36,051 bases of DNA from an uncultured Rhodospirillales bacterium (GCA_905614355.1 CAJQSN010000103.1:1-36051), one strand, 5' to 3'; counted from the first letter of the stretch, positions 1 through 6,706 are shown. The notes: generated by a model from the letters alone, not told the origin. Made by a program: numbers and translations.

Positions 1-452
1 TCAGACCAATAGGTAAGTATTTGGTTCCAGATTTTACGACTATCCATAGCTATTTTTTGCGATGGAAAACCATCATAGGCCATAGACGCTTTGATAGCTT
101 TTGGATCTAATCGGGCTGCTATGGATGGCATATTTCGTGTAATAGCATCTATGAACTCTTGAATTGAATTATAACTATCGTCATCTGATTGCCCGTTAAA
201 TTTCCAATTTTTACTGGACGGAAAATATATAACTTCCATTTTAATGCGGTGAGTGCCGAGCTTAGCCTGATAACGAGTAATTACTTTCCTAGTGCTGATA
301 TCAAATGATGTAGAAAAACCATTAATACTAGGGCTGTCATATGCGATAAGCTGTAGATTGCATTTTAACAAGTTTTTAGCAGCATAACTCACTCCTGTAC
401 TACCTATCAGCACAGCCAGCATGAGGCTTAATGTTGTGAGTAATTTCTTCAT
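1..452 (-). CDS. Exported hypothetical protein, C-terminus cut by window edge
   Basis: An open frame starts at ATG 452-450 and stays open to the window edge, giving about 150 residues. The N-terminus (MKKLLTTLSLMLAVLIG, then SYA-A) is a clear Sec signal peptide: two lysines, a hydrophobic core, and an AxA-like cleavage site near residue 25. The mature part is polar, with one Cys (KCNLQ) and a stretch IYFPSSKNWKFNG, and I recognise no family. It resembles the neighbouring Sel1 and MORN proteins only in its signal peptide. It is probably a periplasmic protein of the accessory region. The reading frame is well supported; function is unknown. Confidence 0.6.
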   Translation of the reverse strand, partial: MKKLLTTLSLMLAVLIGSTGVSYAAKNLLKCNLQLIAYDSPSINGFSTSFDISTRKVITRYQAKLGTHRIKMEVIYFPSSKNWKFNGQSDDDSYNSIQEFIDAITRNMPSIAARLDPKAIKASMAYDGFPSQKIAMDSRKIWNQILTYWS

Positions 453-500
453 CTTGATATCTTGTCATATAAATATTGGAATTGGAACTATCCAGTATTT

Positions 501-516
501 GACGAGGGAACTCGTC
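501..516. other. Short perfect inverted repeat (GACGAG / CTCGTC)
   Basis: Two 6-bp arms are separated by GGAA, about 50 bp upstream of the signal-peptide gene starting at 452 and about 70 bp downstream of the CPXCG-like frame. There is no T-run on either side, so it is not a canonical terminator. It could be an operator or an RNA hairpin in the intergenic space. Confidence 0.25.
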
Positions 517-586
517 AGGATGTGGTGTGGTCTGCGCTGGTGTTACGTACTAGCATCTACTCTTAATGATACACAGCACATGACGC

Positions 587-784
587 TTATTCATTTCCAT
601 CAGTGACAGTTAGAGTACTAACTTCACCGTCATAAACTTCGTAGTCTATTTTATTAGGATTGCAGCATACGACACAGTCATATATCTCAGAATTATGACC
701 ACTAAATGTTTTGGCAATTCCTAGATCAACTTCAAATGTTTCAAAGCAGAAGTGGCAAGTTATTGTTTGCTCGTTACTATCTAT
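587..784 (-). CDS. CPXCG-type cysteine-rich small protein, no canonical start codon
   Basis: This frame encodes about 65 residues with a Cys layout like the Cys_rich_CPXG family: T-C-H-F-C-F-E near the N-terminus, then Y-D-C-V-V-C-C, then an acidic tail ending at TAA 589-587. The family normally reads C-P-x-C-G; here the first knuckle is C-H-F-C. The frame follows directly, in frame, the TGA (790-788) that ends the Sel1 gene, and it contains no ATG, GTG or TTG before the first Cys pair. The nearest plausible initiation is ATA at 784-782, with AAAGGG about 9 bases upstream. It may use a rare start, have lost its ATG by mutation, or be made by readthrough. Zinc binding is inferred from the cysteines. 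Confidence 0.5.
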   Translation of the reverse strand: MDSNEQTITCHFCFETFEVDLGIAKTFSGHNSEIYDCVVCCNPNKIDYEVYDGEVSTLTVTDGNE

Positions 785-787
785 GAC

Positions 788-1381
788 TCAACACCCTTTG
801 TATTTCTTACGGACACATTCACGAGCAAGTTTCTGTGCGGTTTCTATTTGGGATGTGGTCATCCCTTTAGCAACGATGTCTCGCCCCTTTCCTCCACCTT
901 TATTACCATTTGATGAGGCAATATTGTACCACATATGAGCATAGACATTATCCTTTGTTACACCTTTTCCTGTACCGTACATCACACCCAGATTGATCTG
1001 GGCATCGGCAAACCCCTGTTCGGCAGCAAGTCTCCACCACTTCACCGCAGTCTTATAATCCTGTAGAACACCTTTTCCTTGGAAGTACATTACACCCAAA
1101 TGGTACTGGGCAAAGACTTCCCCCTGTTCGGCAGCAAGTGTGTACCACTTCACCGCAGTCTTATAATCCTGTAGAACACCCTGTCCATTCTTGTACATAG
1201 AACCCAGAGTTGACTGGGCAAAGGCATCCCCCTGTTCGGCAAGTGGTTTCCATTCACGTAGAGCAGTTGCGAAGTCACCACTTTGGGCAGCAGCTACTCC
1301 CTTTTGGAAATCAGCACTCCAAACAACATTAGAGGTGAGACAGAATAAGATAGTTAGGATAGTGAGGGTTATTTTTCTCAT
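788..1381 (-). CDS. Exported Sel1-repeat (TPR-like) protein
   Basis: The product has 197 residues with a signal peptide (MRKITLTILTILFCL, cleavage after VWSA). Three consecutive 36-residue Sel1-like repeats follow, each with the A-E-Q-G / A-Q-x-x-L-G-x-M-Y / G-x-G-V pattern, and then a helical basic tail ending KYKGC. Sel1 repeats form alpha-solenoids that mediate protein-protein contacts, often in the periplasm. The start lies 3 bp after the stop of the MORN-repeat gene, so the two are probably co-transcribed. The TGA stop is followed in frame by the CPXCG-like coding sequence. Specific partners cannot be inferred. Confidence 0.85.
   Translation of the reverse strand: MRKITLTILTILFCLTSNVVWSADFQKGVAAAQSGDFATALREWKPLAEQGDAFAQSTLGSMYKNGQGVLQDYKTAVKWYTLAAEQGEVFAQYHLGVMYFQGKGVLQDYKTAVKWWRLAAEQGFADAQINLGVMYGTGKGVTKDNVYAHMWYNIASSNGNKGGGKGRDIVAKGMTTSQIETAQKLARECVRKKYKGC
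1037..1180 (-). repeat. Two identical 36-bp segments spaced 108 bp inside the Sel1 gene
   Basis: Bases 1037-1072 and 1145-1180 are identical. The 108-bp spacing equals 36 codons, one Sel1 unit. The encoded stretch is GVLQDYKTAVKW. Such nucleotide identity points to recent duplication of a repeat unit within the gene. Confidence 0.8.
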
Positions 1382-1384
1382 TGT

Positions 1385-1729
1385 TTAATCACTAATCTTC
1401 TTTCCGTTTTTGAAAGTTCCTGTAAAAAAATTATCTACAGTTCCATCTCTGTTGTATCGCACCTGAGCACCATCGAACTCACCGTTCTTGTAGTTACCTT
1501 TGACTCTCAACTGACCATTACTGTGGTAACCAAGCCAAGCACCTTCTCTCTTACCGTTCTTTAATGAACCTTTTTGCTCTCCAGTCACTTTTCCAGTGAA
1601 TGGAACCTGACTGAACTTCTTGTAAAAAATACCGTCACGTTCAACCAAGTCATCAATAGTCTCACTCAACACCACATTAGGTGAGAGGAATATCAAACAG
1701 GTTAGGAGTGTGAGTGTTAGTTTTTTCAT
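1385..1729 (-). CDS. Exported MORN/YwqK-like repeat protein
   Basis: The product has 114 residues. The signal peptide (MKKLTLTLLTCLIFL, cleavage near VLSE) is followed by MORN_2/YwqK-like motifs: LKNGKREGAWLGYHSNGQL, then NYKNGEFDGAQVRYNRDG, then GTFKNGKK. The DGIFYKKFSQVPFTG segment before them is typical of the same group. Some homologues are annotated as antitoxins of the YwqK family, but nothing nearby resembles a toxin, so a generic periplasmic repeat role is safer. Its 5' end is very similar at DNA level to that of the neighbouring Sel1 gene. It probably shares an operon with that gene (3-bp gap). Confidence 0.75.
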   Translation of the reverse strand: MKKLTLTLLTCLIFLSPNVVLSETIDDLVERDGIFYKKFSQVPFTGKVTGEQKGSLKNGKREGAWLGYHSNGQLRVKGNYKNGEFDGAQVRYNRDGTVDNFFTGTFKNGKKISD

Positions 1730-1758
1730 TATCTTAATATGTAATGTAACGGAATTAA

Positions 1759-2049
1759 TTACAATTTCTTATAAGTTTTTATAGACCAAATAAGTATTGC
1801 GGTGATTATGAAACCAAATATAAACTCCACGATGTTACTATCTATTCCACCTGTTCTGTTAATCGTGCCAGAAAAGTTCCAATCGTCCCATTTGTTTAAT
1901 GAAAAAATATCACGTTGTATCAAGTAATGACTACGGCCCATAACACCAATAAGTCCTGTTAATACGACAAACCCTATCCCACCAAGACCACACCATATTA
2001 TTTCTATTTGAAACTTTTTATCTTTAAGTTTTTTTATAAGTCGGTTCAT
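1759..2049 (-). CDS. Small membrane protein, unknown function
   Basis: The product has 96 residues with a basic N-terminus (MNRLIKKLKDKKFQ). It has two hydrophobic segments, about residues 18-37 (IIWCGLGGIGFVVLTGLIGV) and about 72-90 (VEFIFGFIITAILIWSI), joined by a polar loop of about 35 residues. It most likely spans the inner membrane twice. I do not recognise a family. It is followed 29 bp later by the MORN-repeat gene and lies on the same strand as all its neighbours in the accessory arm. Confidence 0.5.
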   Translation of the reverse strand: MNRLIKKLKDKKFQIEIIWCGLGGIGFVVLTGLIGVMGRSHYLIQRDIFSLNKWDDWNFSGTINRTGGIDSNIVEFIFGFIITAILIWSIKTYKKL

Positions 2050-2130
2050 CGTTATAACAACTCCAATATATGTATTAGTTTAAGGGTAATAAGACTTTTT
2101 CATAGAGACTTTGGAGAGAGTATTTCAATG

Positions 2131-2490
2131 TCACTCATTATTCTCTATCTCCATATCATCGGGTGTAATTTTGTCTGACAACCATGCAGAAACCAATGCC
2201 ATAACTGTTCCAAAGAGTATAAATCCAGCCGCAAGGGGAAGTTCAAAAATCCATTCAATAATTTTGTGAACACCCTTAAACGTATAAACAAAATATTGGG
2301 GAGTTGATAAAATGTCATTAATTGCTATTGAAATTAATTTACCTTCAAGTAACCAATAACCACCTTGATATATTAAAACTCCCAAACCACCCAACCAACC
2401 AATGATTCCTGAAAAGATGGCAACAACACTTAAAAGACTACCAAACGTAGACTGTACTTTTCCCGTAAGATTATAAAACCAATCACTCAT
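2131..2490 (-). CDS. Membrane protein, unknown function
   Basis: I chose ATG 2490 (MSDWFYNLTGK), giving 119 residues. It overlaps the end of the upstream gene by 8 bases in an ATGAGTGA arrangement typical of translational coupling, and a longer frame upstream would overlap that gene further. There are two strongly hydrophobic stretches (LLSVVAIFSGIIGWLGGLGV and LPLAAGFILFGTVMALVSAW) and an acidic tail (PDDMEIENNE). The product is probably a two- or three-pass inner-membrane protein working with the upstream small membrane protein. No family is recognised. Confidence 0.5.
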   Translation of the reverse strand: MSDWFYNLTGKVQSTFGSLLSVVAIFSGIIGWLGGLGVLIYQGGYWLLEGKLISIAINDILSTPQYFVYTFKGVHKIIEWIFELPLAAGFILFGTVMALVSAWLSDKITPDDMEIENNE

Positions 2491-2740
2491 TTTTTGATTC
2501 TTTTGGTTTGACGTGTTGCCAAGGAAACCAGATCCATCTGTGCTTAATGATCCATAGTGCAATGATATAAACAAAAAATAATACGAAACCATAGCCAAGA
2601 AAGGTCTCGTAGAGACGAGTATATAGCCATGTTTGGGTTCCTAATAAATAATGTGTTACATCAATCACTGCTACTATTGGGTAGAATAAAAACCAAAGAA
2701 ATAAAAACCAATGCACCACCATCAATAATCTATTTAACAT
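2483..2740 (-). CDS. Small membrane protein, unknown function
   Basis: The product has 85 residues and is very rich in Trp, Phe and Leu. It has a first hydrophobic segment (VVHWFLFLWFLFYPIVAVI), a second (FLGYGFVLFFVYIIALWII) and a basic tail (WQHVKPKESKNE). It overlaps the following gene by 8 bases, so the two are probably co-translated as a pair. It starts directly after the HNH-like remnant. No family is recognised. Confidence 0.5.
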   Translation of the reverse strand: MLNRLLMVVHWFLFLWFLFYPIVAVIDVTHYLLGTQTWLYTRLYETFLGYGFVLFFVYIIALWIIKHRWIWFPWQHVKPKESKNE

Positions 2741-2741
2741 A

Positions 2742-2945
2742 TTAATTCCCCTTGACTGTGTTTAGTTTTCTAGGATCTCCAAATCTTTTATTGTTTTCCT
2801 TATCTAGTAATCTTAAGTGGCGCAGATTAATACATGATCTCAGACCACAAGCATGATCAATCTCAGCTAACTTTAGCTCATTGGTAGTCTTATTCAAATA
2901 ACTACTGGGATGGGAAGTATCCAGTAGGTTTAATATTTTAAACAA
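2742..2945 (-). pseudogene. HNH-endonuclease-like fragment
   Basis: A 67-codon frame from TTG 2945 contains IDHACGLRSCINLRHLRLL followed by DKENNKR. This matches the C-terminal half of HNH_3-type homing or phage endonucleases (pattern H-x-C-x-x-x-x-C-[IV]-N-x-x-H-L-x-x-x-x-x-x-E-N). The N-terminal part of the domain (the usual H-R-L-x-W region) is missing, and a TGA lies directly before the TTG. I read it as a decayed HNH gene. It could instead be a short active protein, but this is less likely without the first half of the fold. Confidence 0.45.
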
Positions 2946-3201
2946 TCATAGCAGATATCGACCACAGAACACCTATAGGAGGCTCAAAATGCTCGCTACA
3001 GAGCAAGTAGCACTGTAATCTATACACACACAAGGATACCATACGCTATACCTATGCTTAGAGGTTAATTATGAAGGGTATAGATAATAGGGAATAAGAA
3101 GTATAAAAAACCAAGGTATGTAAAGGATTAAGATAAAAGAAGATTAAAGATAATAAAGAAGATAAGAAGAAGGAAGTACATTACTCAGGTGGATTTATAT
3201 A
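2946..3201. other. Non-coding A/G-rich tract with element repeat
   Basis: No coding frame is convincing here. From about 3060 to 3177 the plus strand is almost entirely A and G (repeated AAGATAAGAA-like words). It ends in the 14-17 bp element repeat at 3174-3191. TAATCTA plus an ACACA-rich stretch occurs at 3016-3030 and again at 6041-6060, so the tract resembles the other repeat-bearing intergenic space. It is a candidate origin, DNA-unwinding or recombination region of the element. Confidence 0.35.
3174..3191 (+). repeat. Element repeat copy 1 (AGTACATTACTCAGGTG)
   Basis: A 17-bp word near the 3' end of the polymerase-like gene. Related copies are at 5159-5172 (14 bp identical) and 6131-6146 (one mismatch). 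All three are in the same orientation and lie outside or at the edge of coding sequence. Confidence 0.6.
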
Positions 3202-5160
3202 TTATTCATACATATCTCTAACAGTCTCACTATTCCAATCATCTAGCTCCTCGTCTGACATATCTTCAATCGTTCTCATCCATACGGGGGTACAATGTTT
3301 CCACTGTGTATATAAATCCATGTTCACCATAGCTTCTAGCCCATCATATCTTGCATTAACTTCAGGGTTATCTACTTCACGATGAGTTCCAGACCATACA
3401 TTTTCAGGTTCTTTTACCCAATCTTGGAACTTCTTGAGGCTCAATTTATAACGCTCAGTAGGCGCACCTAATGGTGCGGTAGGCTTAGAAGATACTACTT
3501 CAGTATTCCACTTGCTCCATCTACTAGAAACTTCACTCCAGCTTTGCGTGCCTCTCATCCAGTCTCCCACCTGCTTGAGTTTAGTTCGACCTGCGCCATA
3601 TCCAGCTACTGGATTAACATATTCAATAGGTTCAGCTAACTCTTCCCTTCTTTGATGGTCATTCACGTGGCTTGTGAGGTGCATTAGATACTTACTTTTC
3701 CTAGGCTTAGTGTTCGGTTCAGCTTGCAGTCTAGCCATTTCTTCCATCCAAGCAGACTGCATTGCATTTACTAGAGTTTCTCCCCACCTTTTCTCCACGA
3801 TGTAGCTATCGTGTACGGTTAAGATTGGTACTTTCAGAGCCGTGAAGTGTTCGATTAGATTGGATGTTATATTACTTTCAATTCTCATGAGCCTAGGAGA
3901 TACACCAGATAGAAAATGGTGCGCTATTGGCTGATGCTTTTGCTTTATATTGAGCCATATTGAAGCTAAGAAGCTATCGCTGATTGTCTCTAAGATGTAT
4001 GCTGGTGGTCGTTTAATGGGGCTGTCAGGGTTCTTATCTTCTGCTGTAATAGCTTTAACTGTCGCACCGAAAAGACCCTTCTCATCTTCAGCATTCAAAC
4101 CAACCAAGGTTAATCTTTTAATCAAGAATCTTTTGAAGTCTGCTAAGTGTTGGCGAGTGTAGTTACCTAGTTGATAGTGAGGGACATCATCTAATTCTGG
4201 TACATTAAGATCATAAAGATCACGGCCATCTGCTATATCAAAGAAGTTCAGACCTTCCATCTGGTATAGGATAGCTGGGTGTGTACTGTTATAATCAATC
4301 TCTACAGTTGGATTACCATTTATGTAGATATGTTGACGGTAAAATGAAGGGCAGCTTTCCCACCAACCACCTTGTATTCTCCCTCCCTTTTCAAATGTAC
4401 TATCGCTGAAGCCTCTGTACATGAAACACTGTTGATTTATAAACCGTTTGTTCTCCTGATCCCATTCATCGAAGCTGGATACGTAGTCTTTTTCTGCGCT
4501 TGCTATGTCAATGTGGGTGGTACGTAGAAGCTCATTGTAGCAAGTCATGACCAATCTCATCGACCTTATTGCTGGTGTGTCGGAGTAATCTATTTTTACA
4601 TTCTTATATTTCTTTTTTGCCTTCGGTGTTTTAACTTTTTTATTTAAGACAATAGTTTCTCTATCTATGTCATATGATCTGATGTCTAGGATATTGAACT
4701 TTGCTTTATCTAATAGTGAGATCAATTTATCGGAAGGCCATATCCTACTTTGATAACTAGGTCCGACTTTAAACCCTTCCCTTGCTGGCATCCCTTCCTT
4801 GTGATGTAGAAATCCCAGCTTAATCAATGTTCGCAGTACATCTAGAGTGGTCTGAGTGATGTGGATCTTATTGTACCTGCTGCCTAGAATGTAATCATTG
4901 TTGTTGAAGCTGACTTGGATCAATAAATCTGGATCCTGTAAACGGGCATGGTATAGGTCTACTAATATTTTTTGGAGGTGTCTTTTAACTGAGCTACTGG
5001 AGTTCTTAGTTAATGGTCGGATATATTCGTCATAGATCTTATCTCTTAAGTGCCATATATCCTGATGATAACAGGCTTTATGGACATCAATCGGTCTGCT
5101 GTATAAAAGTTCTTCTTTAGATTTAATCGAACTAACCATTATAAAAGATACCTTACCCAC
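3202..5160 (-). CDS. Putative replication protein with family-A polymerase-like palm motifs
   Basis: The product has 652 residues from GTG 5160; an internal ATG at 5139 (MVSSIKS), with AAGG upstream, is an alternative start. Residues 260-300 contain GGRIQGGWW then VEIDYNSTHPAILY, resembling polymerase I motif A (Asp289). Residues 341-357 (FKRFLIKRLTLVGLNA) sit where motif B (R..K...N) is expected. Residues 447-455 (LTVHDSYIV) match motif C (His450, Asp451). No 3'-5' or 5'-3' exonuclease motifs are visible. The N-terminal 240 residues are basic and may bind DNA; the last 150 residues are unassigned. It is preceded by an excisionase-like gene and bordered by repeats, fitting a replication role for a mobile element. 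Activity is inferred; I do not know a named family. Confidence 0.55.
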   Translation of the reverse strand: MGKVSFIMVSSIKSKEELLYSRPIDVHKACYHQDIWHLRDKIYDEYIRPLTKNSSSSVKRHLQKILVDLYHARLQDPDLLIQVSFNNNDYILGSRYNKIHITQTTLDVLRTLIKLGFLHHKEGMPAREGFKVGPSYQSRIWPSDKLISLLDKAKFNILDIRSYDIDRETIVLNKKVKTPKAKKKYKNVKIDYSDTPAIRSMRLVMTCYNELLRTTHIDIASAEKDYVSSFDEWDQENKRFINQQCFMYRGFSDSTFEKGGRIQGGWWESCPSFYRQHIYINGNPTVEIDYNSTHPAILYQMEGLNFFDIADGRDLYDLNVPELDDVPHYQLGNYTRQHLADFKRFLIKRLTLVGLNAEDEKGLFGATVKAITAEDKNPDSPIKRPPAYILETISDSFLASIWLNIKQKHQPIAHHFLSGVSPRLMRIESNITSNLIEHFTALKVPILTVHDSYIVEKRWGETLVNAMQSAWMEEMARLQAEPNTKPRKSKYLMHLTSHVNDHQRREELAEPIEYVNPVAGYGAGRTKLKQVGDWMRGTQSWSEVSSRWSKWNTEVVSSKPTAPLGAPTERYKLSLKKFQDWVKEPENVWSGTHREVDNPEVNARYDGLEAMVNMDLYTQWKHCTPVWMRTIEDMSDEELDDWNSETVRDMYE

Positions 5161-5172
5161 ATTACTCAGGTG
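5159..5172 (+). repeat. Element repeat copy 2 (ACATTACTCAGGTG)
   Basis: This copy is identical over 14 bp to copy 1 and overlaps the GTG start of the polymerase-like gene by two bases, a position where a bound protein or RNA could control that gene's expression. Confidence 0.55.
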
Positions 5173-5240
5173 TTTATAGTAAAAAAGGAGGTAGAAATAA
5201 AATGGTCATAAAATTTCTACCTCAAGGTTCACAGGGTTAC

Positions 5241-5480
5241 TTAAGCAAATGATTGAGCCTTCTGTTTAAGGTAATAATCATTGAAGCAGTTATCTATCAG
5301 ACATGGGAACATACGTCTGAGCTTAGTGATGATGCTATCAGTTGTGATTTTCATAGGCTTAGTATCAGGTACAGCAGTCAGCTTACCTTCTCTAATCCAC
5401 CTATAAATGTAGCTCTCTGTGCAATTAAATAACTCCATCGCATCAGCTAACTTTAGACCGGATCTATCCCAGTTATTCAT
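5241..5480 (-). CDS. Excisionase-like helix-turn-helix protein
   Basis: The product has 79 residues. Residues 9-45 (LKLADAMELFNCTESYIYRW, then IREGKLTAV) form a winged-helix/MerR-like fold of the HTH_17 excisionase type: a helix, a turn with the C-T-E-S-Y-I-Y-R-W recognition helix, and the G-K-L wing. Such proteins bend att-site DNA as recombination directionality factors or act as small regulators. The start overlaps the end of the upstream 56-residue gene, so it belongs to the same operon. It is followed 80 bp later by the polymerase-like gene. No integrase is seen in the window. Confidence 0.65.
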   Translation of the reverse strand: MNNWDRSGLKLADAMELFNCTESYIYRWIREGKLTAVPDTKPMKITTDSIITKLRRMFPCLIDNCFNDYYLKQKAQSFA

Positions 5481-5643
5481 AGACTGACCCCACTAACTTA
5501 TTACCATCAGTTTCTTTTACGGCAGCAGTTTCATAGAGTGAGGCTACGACTTTATTGCCATCTGCTTCTTTTCCTTTGCAGATATTATCGTAGAGTTTTT
5601 CTTTAGGATCAGGTCCATAGTTTAGTTCTAATTGTTTTTTCAT
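5473..5643 (-). CDS. Small protein with duplicated DGNK motif, unknown function
   Basis: I placed the start at ATG 5643 because a strong ribosome-binding site (AGAAGGAGA) lies 8 bases upstream; the open frame extends further but without support. The 56-residue product has a polar N-terminus (MKKQLELNYGPDPKEKL). It then carries two copies of a 13-residue unit, EADGNKVVASLYE and ETDGNKLVGSVYE, separated by TAAVK. Its end overlaps the start of the excisionase-like gene by 8 bases. The family is unknown; the repeat suggests two equivalent binding sites or beta-hairpins. Confidence 0.6.
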   Translation of the reverse strand: MKKQLELNYGPDPKEKLYDNICKGKEADGNKVVASLYETAAVKETDGNKLVGSVYE

Positions 5644-5647
5644 GGTA

Positions 5648-5839
5648 TTAGTCTCCTTCTGGTTTTGGATAAGTAAATAAGCAGTAGGCCGTTTCTTGCT
5701 CTTCGACAGACATTGAGCAGAACCAGTTCTCAAGTTCAGTTTGTTTGAACAGCACCACACGCCCAGCAATATCATCACCATGTGGTTGGTATTCTTCTTC
5801 TTCAGGTTCTTCTTCTTCAACAGTTACAGGAATTGGCAT
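5648..5839 (-). CDS. Small acidic protein, unknown function
   Basis: The 63-residue product starts MPIPVTVEEEEPEEEEYQP, a very acidic N-terminus, followed by IAGRVVLFKQTELENWFCSM and VEEQETAYCLF. The stop lies 4 bp before the next gene, inside its ribosome-binding region, so the two are translationally linked. It is the first gene of the minus-strand element operon, about 100 bases downstream of a consensus -10 box. Acidic small proteins in such positions are sometimes DNA mimics or anti-defence factors, but nothing specific supports that here. Confidence 0.55.
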   Translation of the reverse strand: MPIPVTVEEEEPEEEEYQPHGDDIAGRVVLFKQTELENWFCSMSVEEQETAYCLFTYPKPEGD

Positions 5840-5942
5840 AGGGTTGCTCCAATCGTTAAGGGTTATGTTAAGGAGCTTCGTTGTTTAAGTGGCTACAGAA
5901 AGCGGGCTGCTTATAGCTCTGTATTAATTACAGGCGTACTCT

Positions 5943-5972
5943 ATTATAACACATGCACTAGTGTACCTACAA
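5943..5972 (-). promoter_or_regulatory. Predicted promoter of the element operon
   Basis: On the minus strand a perfect TATAAT lies at 5948-5943. The -35 candidate, TTGTAG 18 bases upstream, is weak. A CACTAGTG palindrome sits in the spacer and could be an operator. The predicted 5' leader to the first gene is about 95 bases. Confidence 0.45.
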
Positions 5973-6046
5973 ATTAAACTTTATGTGCTAAGATAGATCA
6001 ATCATCATAGAATGAGGAGAAAGAATAGAGAACAGCCGTATAATCT

Positions 6047-6060
6047 ACACATGTATGTGT
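6047..6060. promoter_or_regulatory. Palindrome ACACAT-GT-ATGTGT, candidate operator
   Basis: A perfect 6+2+6 palindrome in the divergent intergenic region, placed to control either direction. No regulator gene other than the excisionase-like HTH protein is close by. Confidence 0.4.
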
Positions 6061-6130
6061 CTATGATAAGGTAAATAAGAAGATAAGAAATAAGAATAAT
6101 GAATGTAAGAAGTACAGATATCAAAGGGTA

Positions 6131-6146
6131 GTACATTACTAAGGTG
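6131..6146 (+). repeat. Element repeat copy 3 (one mismatch)
   Basis: ACATTACTAAGGTG at 6133-6146, preceded by GT, matches copies 1 and 2 with a single C-to-A change. It lies 22 bp before the ATG of the first plus-strand small gene. Confidence 0.55.
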
Positions 6147-6168
6147 AATTTAACAAAGAAGAACTAAA

Positions 6169-6378
6169 ATGTCAGATAGAAAAATTACACATGAAGTTAA
6201 ACTACAGAAATCAGTTATTATTATTCTAGCTGTGTTAGCTGTTGGAGTTATGGCTAATGCTTTTGCACCTGCATTTAATGTTAAGGATGCTTTAGCGCAG
6301 GGTGCTGGTGAGTATAAAGTAAAACTTATACATGTTGCGTGTAATTCATATCAAATTAGAAATTGTGGATTCCAGTAA
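6169..6378 (+). CDS. Small exported or membrane-anchored protein, unknown
   Basis: The 69-residue product has a polar N-terminus (MSDRKITHEVKLQK), one hydrophobic segment (SVIIILAVLAVGVMANAF), a possible signal-peptidase site at DALAQG, and a short C-terminal part with two Cys (VACNSYQIRNCGF). It could be secreted as a peptide of about 27 residues with one disulfide, or stay anchored. Similar short proteins with an 'LAVGVMANAF' core are known to me from marine alphaproteobacteria without a function. It probably forms a pair with the next gene (37-bp gap). Confidence 0.55.
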   Translation: MSDRKITHEVKLQKSVIIILAVLAVGVMANAFAPAFNVKDALAQGAGEYKVKLIHVACNSYQIRNCGFQ

Positions 6379-6415
6379 AAACGAGGCAGACCCATATTAA
6401 TGAAGGAGAATAGAT

Positions 6416-6640
6416 ATGAAGATGAATACACCAACAGCTATATTTCTAGGACTAGCTTTAATCGCAGCGGCTATATTTTTTAGAACAGAAATAATATCAG
6501 AAGCTCACGCAAGTAGCGACTGTGCAACTTCGTCTCAGCTCAAGAAGGCACGAAATCACATAGTCGACTGGATAGGAGCACATTCAGAAGCGATTAGAAA
6601 TAACATCGCAGGTGCGCACCCTAATTACCCAGATAAATAG
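6416..6640 (+). CDS. Small exported protein, unknown function
   Basis: The 74-residue product has an N-terminal hydrophobic segment (TAIFLGLALIAAAIFF) followed by a polar region (SDCATSSQLKKARNHIVDWI) and an Ala/His/Asn-rich tail. AAGGAGAA lies 7-8 bases upstream of the ATG, a good ribosome-binding site. It is the last gene before the non-coding stretch and tRNA-Thr. It is likely exported or a single-pass membrane protein; no family is recognised. Confidence 0.55.
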   Translation: MKMNTPTAIFLGLALIAAAIFFRTEIISEAHASSDCATSSQLKKARNHIVDWIGAHSEAIRNNIAGAHPNYPDK

Positions 6641-6706
6641 ATTCTCCCCTCGTATTAGTTAATGGGTATTTAGACCCTTAGATTTGGGTAAATATCTCCC
6701 ACCTGA

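Larger units (their letters stand above)
5840..6168. other. Divergent control region of the mobile element (non-coding)
   Basis: About 330 bp without a convincing gene separates the minus-strand element operon from the plus-strand small exported genes. It holds a perfect TATAAT on the minus strand, a palindrome ACACAT-GT-ATGTGT at 6047-6060, an A/G-rich tract at 6065-6115 and repeat copy 3. This is a plausible regulatory and possibly replication or recombination region. Confidence 0.5.

Noticed and set aside
788..790. TGA between the Sel1 protein and the CPXCG-like frame as a selenocysteine codon
   Set aside because: It follows Cys directly, there is no homologous redox site at that position, and the only nearby hairpin is a weak 4-bp stem without G at the start of its loop.
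1385..1729. YwqK-like protein as the antitoxin of a toxin-antitoxin pair
   Set aside because: The protein has a signal peptide and no toxin-like gene lies beside it; the antitoxin label comes from family naming only.
5741..5977. Plus-strand open frame opposite the small element genes
   Set aside because: It is antisense to two well-supported small genes with ribosome-binding sites, and its Phe-rich start is the complement of the acidic Glu run.
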